Of a stretch of DNA of 64,000 bases, positions 18,421 to 27,849 are shown piece by piece. Location: positions 682,001 through 746,000 of the forward strand of contig NC_016456.1 of the NCBI RefSeq assembly GCF_000235365.1, given 5' to 3'. The first letter of the stretch is position 1; every line of letters begins with the position of its first letter. The notes beneath the pieces were generated by a model, which did not search any database, was not told where the DNA came from, and saw only the letters and a program-made list of their open reading frames with translations. The DNA comes from Eremothecium cymbalariae DBVPG#7215. Lineage: Eukaryota; Ascomycota; Saccharomycetes; Saccharomycetales; Saccharomycetaceae. The position numbers were made by a program, and so were the translations under genes.

Positions 18421-19758
18421 ATGTCTTCGGGTATTTACTTCTGTGATGCGAAGGGGAAACTGCTTCTTTCTAGACGTTATAAAGATGACATTCCTATAAG
18501 TGCCATTGAACAATTCCCATATTTGTTGATTGAAAAGGAGCAGGAGTCGAATGTGATACCACCTTGTTTCAGTCATAATGGGGTGCAGTATCTATTCATT
18601 CAACACAACGATTTGTATATTTTAACGTTGACAAGGTCCATGTATGCAAATGTGGCCCAGGTGTTTTCCTTCTTGCATACGCTGGTGGATGTTTTACAAG
18701 AATACATGAAAGTTGTTGAAGAAGAATCTATCAAGGACAACTTTGTAATTATATATGAATTGTTGGATGAGGTGATGGACTCCGGGATACCTCAAATTAC
18801 AGATACCAAAATGTTGAGGCAGTACATTACGCAAAAGTCGTTCAAGTTAATCCGTTCTGCCAAGAAGAAGAAAAACGTTGTGAGACCCCCATCTTCGCTA
18901 ACAACGGCTGTTAGTTGGAGACCTGAGGGGATTAAGTATAAGAAGAACGAGGCGTTTTTAGATGTTATTGAATCCATTAACATGATGATGACACAGCAGG
19001 GACAGGTGTTGAGATCGGAGATTCTGGGTAAAGTGAAGGTGAGATCGCGTCTTTCTGGTATGCCAGACCTGAAATTGGGTTTAAATGATAAAGGAATATT
19101 TACGCAATCAAACGAGGAAGAAGAGGACGAGCCTAGTAGCCAGCCATCTATTACCAGAAAGAAGTCAAATATAGAATTGGAAGACCTGAAATTCCACCAA
19201 TGTGTGAGGTTGAGCAAATTTGAAAATGAAAAAATCATCACGTTCATCCCACCTGATGGTGACTTTGAATTGATGAGCTACAGATTGTCAACTCCAATTA
19301 AACCGTTGATTTGGTGTGATGCCAAAATTCAAGTTCACTCGAGGTCTAGAGTTGAAGTTCATTGCAGAGCCAAGGCACAAATCAAGGCCAAATCCACCGC
19401 AAACAATGTTGAGATTTTAATCCCAGTCCCCAACGATGCAGACTCTCCTAAATTCAGGTACTCCCATGGGTCTATCAAATGGGTCCCGGAGAAAAATGCT
19501 ATCCTTTGGAAGATAAAATCTTTCCCTGGGGGCAAAGATTATTCGATGGCTGCGGAAATGGGATTGCCCTCCGTAAACGATATTGCTGACTATAACTTCA
19601 AGAGGCCGGTCCAGATTAAGTTCCAAATCCCATACTTTACAACTTCAGGTATCCAAGTCCGCTATTTAAAAATCAACGAACCAAAGCTGCAGTATAACAG
19701 CTACCCATGGGTTCGTTACATTACACAGAGCGGTGAGGACTACATAATAAGAATGTGA
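18421..19758 (+). CDS. APM1: Apm1, mu1 medium subunit of the AP-1 clathrin adaptor
   Basis: 445 residues. It opens with a longin-like domain (SSGIYFCDAKGKLLLSRRY; FIQHNDLYILTLT). A linker contains the strongly conserved VSWRPEGIKYKKNEAFLDV and LRSEI..GKVKV...LSGMPDLKLGLND. A mu-homology domain then runs from about 245 to the conserved C-terminus YPWVRYITQSGEDYIIRM. AP-1 sorts cargo carrying tyrosine and dileucine signals between the trans-Golgi network and endosomes. In S. cerevisiae the gene is YPL259C, beside YPL260W. Here CUB1 (YPL260W) is nearby but DOT5 intervenes. The ATG is directly preceded by an A/T-rich TATATAAAAAAAG stretch. Confidence 0.96.
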   Translation: MSSGIYFCDAKGKLLLSRRYKDDIPISAIEQFPYLLIEKEQESNVIPPCFSHNGVQYLFIQHNDLYILTLTRSMYANVAQVFSFLHTLVDVLQEYMKVVEEESIKDNFVIIYELLDEVMDSGIPQITDTKMLRQYITQKSFKLIRSAKKKKNVVRPPSSLTTAVSWRPEGIKYKKNEAFLDVIESINMMMTQQGQVLRSEILGKVKVRSRLSGMPDLKLGLNDKGIFTQSNEEEEDEPSSQPSITRKKSNIELEDLKFHQCVRLSKFENEKIITFIPPDGDFELMSYRLSTPIKPLIWCDAKIQVHSRSRVEVHCRAKAQIKAKSTANNVEILIPVPNDADSPKFRYSHGSIKWVPEKNAILWKIKSFPGGKDYSMAAEMGLPSVNDIADYNFKRPVQIKFQIPYFTTSGIQVRYLKINEPKLQYNSYPWVRYITQSGEDYIIRM

Positions 19759-20058
19759 ATGCACACCCTTCCGGCGATACAAATACACAGCCGCACACTT
19801 ACGCACAAGCACTCACACGCACACATTACATTACGTTACACCACTTCCCCCGTCTTTCGAACAACAATCACTCCATTATTAAAAATCATCGACTCGAGTA
19901 GACATGCTTACAGTCTTAACCAATTTCACGTTTTTTGTAAAGTATAAATATAGTAAATATTACTCTATTACTCCAACACAAAACCAATCGTAATAGTAAT
20001 GTAAATCATTATCGAAACGGTCATATCACGGTCTTGACAATTCGAAAACACAAAGTCT

Positions 20059-20733
20059 CTATTTAGAAGAAACCTTTTTTTTAATTAACCCGAGAACTTC
20101 CTCAAGACCCTCAGAAATACTAGTCTCTGGTGAAACTTTCACCCTCTTGTATTTTAACTTTCCATTACAGAAAATCCAATGCGATCTAATGACTCCTGCC
20201 TGGGCCGTTTTCTTAGCACCCAGCATCCCAATCAGCTCCCTGTCAGGGTCTGACAGTAAATCAAAGGGCAAATGCTGCTTACTTTGAAAAGCCTTTTGTG
20301 ACTTGACAGAATCTGAACTAATCCCGAAAATGACTGCATGTTTCTGCAACTCCTCATAATTGTCACGGAACCCACAAGCCTGACGAGTGCATCCAGGTGT
20401 ATTCGCCTTAGGATACGCAAATATAAGAACAATCTTATTTTTTTTTGCAACATCCTTCAAGTTAACCTCCTTGTCATCCTGGTTCTTGAGAGCAATCTCT
20501 GGAACATTGTCTCCTACTTCTAACTCCTTCGGTCCGCCCACCTTCTCGCTTTTGAGTACACTATCTGCCTTCAAAACCCCTACAGATCCACCATTATTAC
20601 TCTTCTTCTTGACCCCCGACACCCCACTCGACGTCTTAATTTTCTTCTGAGAAAATCGAATCTCCTCAAACTCTGGCTTTTCATTAGCCTTCCTTGTAGC
20701 TAACCTTGTAGACCGACGTAGTTCCGTAGCCAT
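20059..20733 (-). CDS. DOT5: Dot5, nuclear thiol peroxidase (PrxQ/BCP type)
   Basis: 224 residues. A basic N-terminal region (RRSTRLATRKANEKP; KKIKTSSGVSGVKKK) that could serve for nuclear import precedes a peroxiredoxin domain from about 72. The motif FAYPKANTPGCTRQACGFRD gives peroxidatic C115 and resolving C120, the five-residue spacing of PrxQ/BCP enzymes. Yeast Dot5 reduces alkyl hydroperoxides and was found as a disruptor of telomeric silencing. It is convergent with APM1. S. cerevisiae DOT5 (YIL010W) is not next to APM1, so the position reflects rearrangement or ancestral order. Confidence 0.95.
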   Translation of the reverse strand: MATELRRSTRLATRKANEKPEFEEIRFSQKKIKTSSGVSGVKKKSNNGGSVGVLKADSVLKSEKVGGPKELEVGDNVPEIALKNQDDKEVNLKDVAKKNKIVLIFAYPKANTPGCTRQACGFRDNYEELQKHAVIFGISSDSVKSQKAFQSKQHLPFDLLSDPDRELIGMLGAKKTAQAGVIRSHWIFCNGKLKYKRVKVSPETSISEGLEEVLGLIKKKVSSK

Positions 20734-21562
20734 ACTGTCTCCTAATCAACTGTAAACTACCTGTCTTAAGACTAATCCTCCAGTTACAACGGTTGTGTAT
20801 GTAACCAGAAACGATCGAGGATATGTCTTGTACCCACTATTTATATCAACTTCTAACTTTCCTTTCACAACATTTTTAATTGCCCGAAGAGTAAACCATT
20901 TCGGACACGATCTTGCGATAAAGGAAAAATGGTTATCAGCTTTATTATTCGTGATCATGAATTATAGCGTCATATTCAGAACGAGGCGCTGTAATTAAAT
21001 TATTCAGATGGAGCTGTGATTCGTCTATTCTCCCGCAGAGGCATTTGGGGAGTGCATGTATGCATGTATGTGTCTATGTGTAAATTTGACTTAGATTTCG
21101 TCTGGTGATTGACTAACTTTTCAGAGACATCATCACCTCAGAAAAAACTGAAGGACAAGTTGGAGGGACACGTAAAGTCTCTCTAATGGTCTGAAAAGGC
21201 TAAATAGTTTTGTGTAATGGATGCTGAAAAGGGAATAAGGAGCACGGGAACGTTTTTTTGTTTTTTGTTCAGCTGCTAAGGGCTTTCTGTGTGTGGTGTG
21301 TTCAGGCAGAAGTTATGCGTAGAGAGATATATATGGAGAAATATGGCTGAATAATAATGGTGGTGGTGTTGATGAGCAGGGGGAGAGAACAGAGTGTGTA
21401 TAGAATGCAGGGTCAGTCATATAATTAGGATCGTTACTTGTTATTTTCACTCATCTCCTGTATATATAAGTATATATACATGTACACATATAAAGGGGAA
21501 AGGGGGAATTTTTCTTTTTTCGTTGTATATTTGTAGCTGATAGATTTCTGAATATGGTTGTA
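20734..21562. other. Intergenic region DOT5-CUB1
   Basis: About 830 bases between the DOT5 start and the CUB1 stop, so it serves as DOT5 promoter and CUB1 3' end. The part nearest CUB1 has TATATA and G-rich repeats. No gene or RNA is recognisable. Confidence 0.5.
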
Positions 21563-23302
21563 TCAATCATCTAGATTTGTAGTTTCGTCTTCTTCATAGC
21601 TGTGGTCGCTGTAATGTGTGTAGACATCGTCGTATATGCCATCATCTTCACGGTTGGGGTTGTAGACATCTAGGTATCTTATGTTTGGTCGGACTTCGGC
21701 AACGTCTCTGTTGGTCCCATCCTTAGTCATTTGAATAGTTTGATTATTGATGTTATTTGGAGGCTTTTCACCAGCTTCATTTGATTGCGCAGCTTCTTCT
21801 CGAACTTCAGCTTCGATCTTCATTTCATGTAGAATGTCAAAGCATTCTGCCAACAGAGCGTTCAATGTACCTTGGCCTTCGGGTATATTGCCATCAGGAT
21901 CGTAGAATTTGCCATCAACACGCATATTATCTAGCGAGGCCAATTTCATCTGGTATGGGTATAGTTCTCTTTCGTTGTCCACGCCTCCCATCCTCTTTAG
22001 TTCTAGGAGACAATGGCGAACCGTGGACAATTGGTTATGAATCCTTTCCAAGGATTCGGAAACAGGCTCACTTGACTCTAACAATTTATAGATAATGGCA
22101 TAGCAGCGGCGAAGTAAATAAAGCAAGATCGCTTGGCCCTTGGAGTCGCTGGATTCCGACGGGAACTTTCCATTCACTCGTAAACTATCGAGTTCCGCTA
22201 GTTTCTTCTGGTAGGTAAACAAGTCAGTTTCTCTAAGCGTCCATCTTCTTGTCACAAGGAGATTCTCTAATATTGTTTTAATAGAAACTAGATCATCGTA
22301 AATGGGTTGGATATGTGGATCAAGATCAAGTCCTGCACTTGTTTGATGAGAAAGGTCTCTAATTAGATCATGGCAATCATCCAAAAGACCATTGAGTACA
22401 AACTGACCTTTTTCCGGGACGTCGTTAGGGTCATTTACGGAAACAAACTTTCCGGACTCATTTCTATGTGATCGCACATCTGCCAACTCGGTTTCAAGAG
22501 CCTTTAGTCTCTCATTAATCTTTTCATGAGACAAAATACACAGTTCATCGTCGTTTTCATCTTGCTCTTCTTGTTCCACACGAGATTTCGCAGATGCTGC
22601 TAAGGAAAGCAACCCCCGCCTTATTTGGAACAAACGCTCCATAAAAGGCTGTAAATCCTCAGGAATTGCCTCCAGCTTTGCCTCGATCTGGTTATATCCC
22701 TTTAAGCAATACTCTAATTTTGCTCTGAGTAATAAATTTTCCTCGATATTATTCTCCTTCCTTTTATCTTCTAAGTCATCCGCAAAAGCGTTGCCGTCTC
22801 CACCATCTGTTGGTATATTCCAATAGCTATTTTTCTCAACAATCTCGCTAATTTCATCCAACCTCTCTTTGATCGGTTTCAAGTCATTGTGAGTGTACAC
22901 ATTCGACTCATTCAAATGATCAAGTAAACTCTGAACAGTACTTAGTGAAGCATAAGTCGCCGGCGCACTGTTCTTCAACCCAACCGTAAGAAAACACAAC
23001 GACAACAACTGGAACACATCATCAATAACACTGTCTACCCGGTTGTGCAAATCTACAGAATGAATTAAAGTCGTCTCAGGCCCCAAATTTGGGCTCGATT
23101 CATGTGTTGTTTTGCGGATTTTATCTAATTCACGAACCTTCGTCAAAACTTCTTGGTATGTCATCACCACATCCTTCGAAGTCAAAAACTGGTTTCGATT
23201 TTGCTTTAATCTCGAGAGGTAATTCCGCAGCTCCAGAAAATAGCTAAGGATATCCTCCTCCTCCTTAGGTATTCCCTGCTCTCCCTGATTAGCACTTGAC
23301 AT
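21563..23302 (-). CDS. CUB1: Cub1-like protein (YPL260W family, UPF0662)
   Basis: 579 residues, soluble and helical. Internal similarity is visible as two related blocks: YQKKLAELDSLRVNGKFP with a following RRCYAIIYKLL, and YQMKLASLDNMRVDGKFYD with a following AECFDILHEM. A related, weaker unit precedes them. The segment DLHNRVDSVIDDVFQLLSLCFLTVGL is characteristic of the YPL260W family. The C-terminus is acidic and tyrosine-rich. The yeast protein is a cytoplasmic and nuclear protein of poorly defined role. Its S. cerevisiae neighbour is APM1, also close here. Confidence 0.88.
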   Translation of the reverse strand: MSSANQGEQGIPKEEEDILSYFLELRNYLSRLKQNRNQFLTSKDVVMTYQEVLTKVRELDKIRKTTHESSPNLGPETTLIHSVDLHNRVDSVIDDVFQLLSLCFLTVGLKNSAPATYASLSTVQSLLDHLNESNVYTHNDLKPIKERLDEISEIVEKNSYWNIPTDGGDGNAFADDLEDKRKENNIEENLLLRAKLEYCLKGYNQIEAKLEAIPEDLQPFMERLFQIRRGLLSLAASAKSRVEQEEQDENDDELCILSHEKINERLKALETELADVRSHRNESGKFVSVNDPNDVPEKGQFVLNGLLDDCHDLIRDLSHQTSAGLDLDPHIQPIYDDLVSIKTILENLLVTRRWTLRETDLFTYQKKLAELDSLRVNGKFPSESSDSKGQAILLYLLRRCYAIIYKLLESSEPVSESLERIHNQLSTVRHCLLELKRMGGVDNERELYPYQMKLASLDNMRVDGKFYDPDGNIPEGQGTLNALLAECFDILHEMKIEAEVREEAAQSNEAGEKPPNNINNQTIQMTKDGTNRDVAEVRPNIRYLDVYNPNREDDGIYDDVYTHYSDHSYEEDETTNLDD

Positions 23303-24299
23303 CTGGGAATCCTATTTTTACTTTTTTCCCTTTAAAATAAAAATTCAATATATTAAACTGTATCCTTGCCCCTATTTAGGTTACTGAAACCTTGCTATTT
23401 ATGTAGTTTGTCCTGCGATCGATCGATCACTCAATATTCGAATACTAAAAGATAACCACAATACCTAGATAAATTTCTTGTATCTTGTCGTTAAAGGCTT
23501 TTTGGTGTTTCCCTTTTTTTGTTGTTGTTAGTCATGAAACCTTGTTTCAACCATTTTTCAATTTTTCCAGTTCTCTTAATGTATTATTTTGGTATACATA
23601 CATATATCATATATATAAAGATGGATGGACGATTGGTTGGTTGGTCTTGTAGCAAACATGGTGTTTGATCGATCGGCTGAGTCATTGAGACGCCCAATTA
23701 GGGTTTGGAATGGATATGCTGGATGATAACAAGAAGGTGTGGTTAGCAAGCAGCAGGAATAAGCGTCTGAAGATTGTGAAGATATAGGGGAAACGTGTGG
23801 GATAATTGCAATGGCTACGACAGTTACGGCAAAGTACACACACACACACACACAAGAATGCACGCATATATATAGAAAAGGGTGGGAACGGGCAAGTAGA
23901 ACCAAACGTAACAACATTCTCTTTGATATGAAATAAAGAGTGTGATATATATATATATATATATATATAGGTATATATAGGTATAATAAACCTTGGTGAC
24001 ATGTGTAAATAGCACAAACGTATATGGAGATGGGTAACAAATGACGGGGCTCGTATAAGGGACGGTGAGCGAGAACGAAAGAAATGTCATATTAGTCAGG
24101 GTAGTATAGTTACAACGGGGTACTGTATATGTCAAACAATTGATTGGCTGAATACTGTGCGGATAGAAAACGTGGATAAAAGCTCATGTATAGTCCCTAT
24201 TTTTTTATTTTCATTATAAAATATGTGGTGACCAGAAGATATTTGGGAAATATGTGCATGCACTAAGAGTGTATTGTGTTGGAGGACTGGTCAGCTTTT
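23303..24299. other. Intergenic region CUB1-SLG1 with simple repeats
   Basis: About 1 kb containing a CA-dinucleotide tract (about 23835-23853) and a TA-dinucleotide tract (about 23944-23970). Minus-strand open frames over 23576-24135 are low-complexity readings of these repeats. No gene is supported. Confidence 0.6.
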
Positions 24300-25376
24300 T
24301 TACTGGTCAGGGTTAACAACGGTCAGAACGTTACGGGTGACAACAGGGGCGTGAGATTTGAGCGATCCATTGCTTATTCTCCTACTGTCGTCAAAGGGGT
24401 TTACCTGAGCGGCCTTTGGATCCTGTAGCGGCTTATCAACGAGATCACCGGCCATGTAATAGGTGTCTTCGTAGTTCACCGGCTTGATTGCCTCTTGGTA
24501 CTCTTTTTCCATGCGTTCTTGTTCCCGTCTCGCAGCAATACGTCTAAGCATTAGTAACAATATTAAGACTAGTAGCAGCAAACCAAGGATACCACCGACC
24601 AGACCGCCAACCAGCGTGCTGGTATTGAGGGCCTTATGTTTTGGTTTTCCAGACGTTTCCGAACTGCTTTTGGCGTCCTCAGCAGTCGGGGTTTGCGTCA
24701 CGATACTTGTAATAACGGTTTCAACTCCAAAGGACATTATGGTTGTAATTGAAGAACTCACGAGCACAACGGTGGCAGGATCCTGGTTAGAAGTACTAGC
24801 GGCAACTGGCGCAGAAGTCCCAGATGCAGGACTGCTACTGCTCTCCGCAGACGATGCTGAACTAGGTCCGGTTGAAGTGGCACTCGCACCGTTACTGGAT
24901 GTTCTTGAATTAGCACCGGACGTGAATGCAGAGCTGGCTGTAGAGCTGGCTGTAGAGCTCGCTGAAGCTCCAGAACTTGAATCCATATTCCCAACAAAAT
25001 TTATACGATAGACATTGAAAGCACTACTACCACCACATTGCTCACTACCGTATCCAGGACAAGGTACGTTACATCCGTTCGACGTTTCCATGTTCGTCAA
25101 ACTCGTTTCAAGATTTCCACAGTAACAATCATTAGACTGCATCGCCATATACCTGGATATACTTCTACAGTGTTCCTCGCAGTTCCCTCCACTTTGATAC
25201 ATACTCGTATTTTGTAAAGAAAACGACGAATCTAAAGACCCGTAGCACCCAACTGGGTCAAACGCCTGAGCAACCCTTCCAAACACAATAAACAACATGC
25301 AAATACCCCAAAGCTTCCCTACCCTCCTGTGCCTGCCCATATACACACCTATCATTGAACTTGTAACCTTCACCAT
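24300..25376 (-). CDS. SLG1: Slg1/Wsc-family cell-wall stress sensor
   Basis: 358 residues from the ATG at 25376. A TTG two codons earlier is not used. A hydrophobic signal segment (about 22-38, ending VAQA) leads into a WSC domain (40-125) with eight cysteines (C44, C66, C70, C84, C86, C102, C106, C114). A Ser/Ala/Thr-rich, mannosylatable stalk follows, then a transmembrane helix (about 250-275, GGLVGGILGLLLLVLILLL) and a basic cytoplasmic tail. The tail contains NPFDDSRRISNGS and ends VLTVVNPDQ, the pattern of Slg1/Wsc1 rather than Wsc2-4. In yeast it signals through Rom2-Rho1-Pkc1 to the cell-wall integrity MAP kinases. The assignment to Slg1 over other Wsc sensors rests on the tail. Confidence 0.9.
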   Translation of the reverse strand: MVKVTSSMIGVYMGRHRRVGKLWGICMLFIVFGRVAQAFDPVGCYGSLDSSFSLQNTSMYQSGGNCEEHCRSISRYMAMQSNDCYCGNLETSLTNMETSNGCNVPCPGYGSEQCGGSSAFNVYRINFVGNMDSSSGASASSTASSTASSAFTSGANSRTSSNGASATSTGPSSASSAESSSSPASGTSAPVAASTSNQDPATVVLVSSSITTIMSFGVETVITSIVTQTPTAEDAKSSSETSGKPKHKALNTSTLVGGLVGGILGLLLLVLILLLMLRRIAARREQERMEKEYQEAIKPVNYEDTYYMAGDLVDKPLQDPKAAQVNPFDDSRRISNGSLKSHAPVVTRNVLTVVNPDQ

Positions 25377-26202
25377 TTCCAACCCGGAAAAGAAACAACT
25401 ACCAATGACTGTTTCTTCAAAAAAAATTATTATAACGATTTTAATCCTCGGAACCTAAAAAAAATGGTCCCGATCACTTCAACTTGCTTTATTGCTTTGA
25501 TATTGCCAAAAAACACCTTGGTATTGACGATTTTATAGCTGCGAATCCTTTACGAATGGTTCATGTAATATGTTGTCCAAAACGAAACAAAAGGGATCTG
25601 CGTTTAAACACGAGTACAGGACCACTAACCCTTCAAATCGTGACTAGTGAAATAAACTTCGTCCTAGCAATCTTGATCAAGCCTTCAAAACCTATATGGG
25701 ACTATCTCCTTTATGTACTTCTCTCTGTCGTATGGTCCGTATCTGATAATCTATGTTGCAGGCGTATTAATTTAAAAATGTTTCAAACCAGAGAACACTT
25801 CAAAAAGTCTGTTTCTTTTTTAGAATGACAAAAAAGAAACGCAATTCCGTGTTCCCGTATGGAATATTACACCCGTGAACCACGGAAATAGTTATCTTGA
25901 TATGTAATTAAAGTCACGTTTTGGGGTGCTTAAGCAAGGCTGTTCTATATATCAGACTGATACGTGTGGAGCTAATCTAATGGTATATAAAGTTGTGTTA
26001 CGCGGATCGATAGGTTTTACGGCGAGGTATAGACAGGGACAGATGCTATCCGAGTGATAGTGGTTGAGTTAAGTGAGCAGGACCCTATAGAAGAAAGGAT
26101 TATAAGTGGAAAAGGAGCTGGTTTTCTGATAAGTGCTTTTAAGTTTATTGAGCACATGGTTATTGGTATACATTAATACGAAAGTCGGGAAACGCATTTA
26201 GG
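25377..26202. other. Divergent promoter region SLG1 / YAP5-YAP7
   Basis: About 825 bases between two divergent starts. An open frame at 25484-25828 lacks an ATG and has no recognisable content. No RNA gene is seen. Confidence 0.5.
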
Positions 26203-27612
26203 ATGAAGATTTTACCGAAACAGCAAGGGGTAAGGTACCCAGAGTTGAAGCCCAAGACTAGACCTAGGGATGGTGGTTTAGGCAGTCGGGAGGGGCGTGG
26301 GGATGGGACGAATGGGATTACTGTGTCTATGAAGTGGACGCTGCCTCCCAAAATGAAACCTGGGCGGAAGCCGGGCAATACGGCGGTGGAGGAGCCAAGG
26401 GAAGAGGAGGAAAAGAAGAATAGGTCGTTGGATTTGGTGACGGGGCTTGGTGACGAGGTGGATACGGGTGCACGTCGCAAGCGGCAAAACCGGGAGGCCC
26501 AGCGAGCTTATCGTGAACGGAAAGCCAATAGGATTCTAGAGTTGGAACGGTTGATGGTTGATTGGGAGTTTAAATGTGAGCGTTTGAAGGATGAGTTAGG
26601 GTATAGGAAGGCAAAAAATGCTGAGTTGGAGAAGAAATATGAGGAGACGGTAGGTAAGTTAGAGAACGAGAATAAAATGCTACGAATGCGGATCGACAGG
26701 CTGCAGCGGGATATGGAGGAAGTTCAGCAACAGGGTTATATTGTTTTGAATGAATACATGCTTTACCCTGTTGACGAGAAGGTGATGATGAATAGCGTGA
26801 ATAATGTCTCACCCGTATTTGAAGACCGAATGTTGCAGGAGACAATCGAGCAATTCAAGCCAATGAAGGCAGTTCCGTTGAAGAGGCGAATGTTCAAGAG
26901 GCCATCTTCGCCGGCGTTGCTTGGTTTGCCAGTTTTCAAGAAGCCAAAAGCACAGGCAACTTTAGAATTTCCGCAGCTTGGATCTACTTTGGCATCATCG
27001 TTGCGTCCGTCCTCACTCACAATAGGTAACGAAGAAGCATTGGGGGCTAACTCGATGGAGGGGATGGCAGATTTTTCTGTAGGATGTGGGTTTTGTTCAG
27101 ATGGCTCGATGTGTGTTTGTCGCGAAGTGGGAACATTGTCAACTGTTCAATTGCAGAGCAATCCTCTGTGTTCGAAAGAGTCTGGACCTTGCAGTAGTTG
27201 TCCAAAAAATCAGAGCCAATGTTTGCAAGATAGCAATTCACCTTCTCTAAGTTTGGAGCGAGATAGTCCTACTACTAAGAGCGAAGAAAAATTTGTACCG
27301 GGGTCTTGTGAACAGTGCCAGAAGGATCCATCTAGTAAGAAGTTCTGTAAGGCAGTGTGTAAGGTATCCAGAACCCGAACAGCATATTCCTCTAGTGGTG
27401 GCGCACATAGCAGTAATATAGAATCTGGTGATGTTTATGGGGATGGATTCATTCCAATTGGTGACGCATACAAACGGATTAAACAGCATATGACTGAGGT
27501 TCCCTCGAGCAGCAAGTTAATGCTGGACAAATTATGTGTGCGGGGAAGATGCGTCGAGTTGAAAAGTGTAGATGAAGTTATCCGACAAATGGATCGGAAT
27601 CTATACAGGTGA
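26203..27612 (+). CDS. YAP5/YAP7: HapX-type bZIP iron regulator (Yap5/Yap7 family)
   Basis: 469 residues. KWTLPPKMKPGRKP (44-57) is a Hap4-like motif for contacting the CCAAT-binding complex Hap2/3/5. A Yap-type bZIP follows: basic region RRKRQNREAQRAYRERKANR (91-110), then a coiled coil to about 175. There are two cysteine-rich regions, CGFCSDGSMCVC (about 295-306) and CEQCQKDPSSKKFC (about 369-382), like those that bind iron-sulfur clusters in Yap5 and HapX. This combination suggests an iron-responsive transcription factor. It lies next to GAS5, as YAP7 does (YOL028C-YOL030W) in S. cerevisiae, while the cysteine-rich regions resemble YAP5. It is best read as the single ancestor-type gene of the YAP5/YAP7 pair. 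Confidence 0.88.
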   Translation: MKILPKQQGVRYPELKPKTRPRDGGLGSREGRGDGTNGITVSMKWTLPPKMKPGRKPGNTAVEEPREEEEKKNRSLDLVTGLGDEVDTGARRKRQNREAQRAYRERKANRILELERLMVDWEFKCERLKDELGYRKAKNAELEKKYEETVGKLENENKMLRMRIDRLQRDMEEVQQQGYIVLNEYMLYPVDEKVMMNSVNNVSPVFEDRMLQETIEQFKPMKAVPLKRRMFKRPSSPALLGLPVFKKPKAQATLEFPQLGSTLASSLRPSSLTIGNEEALGANSMEGMADFSVGCGFCSDGSMCVCREVGTLSTVQLQSNPLCSKESGPCSSCPKNQSQCLQDSNSPSLSLERDSPTTKSEEKFVPGSCEQCQKDPSSKKFCKAVCKVSRTRTAYSSSGGAHSSNIESGDVYGDGFIPIGDAYKRIKQHMTEVPSSSKLMLDKLCVRGRCVELKSVDEVIRQMDRNLYR

Positions 27613-27849
27613 AGTTCTCCTACGCATAAATAATTGAAGAAAAAAAAATACTTATATGGCCTGGATGGATAGCTTTTGATAATAATTTTTCTTTTAACTA
27701 TACTGTGAATATTTTTTTTGTAGAGTGGGCCTAACGGCCTCATATGATGTAAAACAACGTTAGACATTTAATAGTAAATAGTGTAATAATCAATTATGGT
27801 GATAATGATAATCTTGAGCCTCAAGAACTAATAGAGATAAAAAATCCAA

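Noticed and set aside
23576..24135. Minus-strand open frames rich in Tyr, Ile and Val-Cys
   Set aside because: They are readings of CA and TA microsatellites.
25484..25828. 114-residue open frame between SLG1 and the bZIP gene
   Set aside because: Begins at TTG with no ATG in frame, no recognisable content; it lies in a divergent promoter region.
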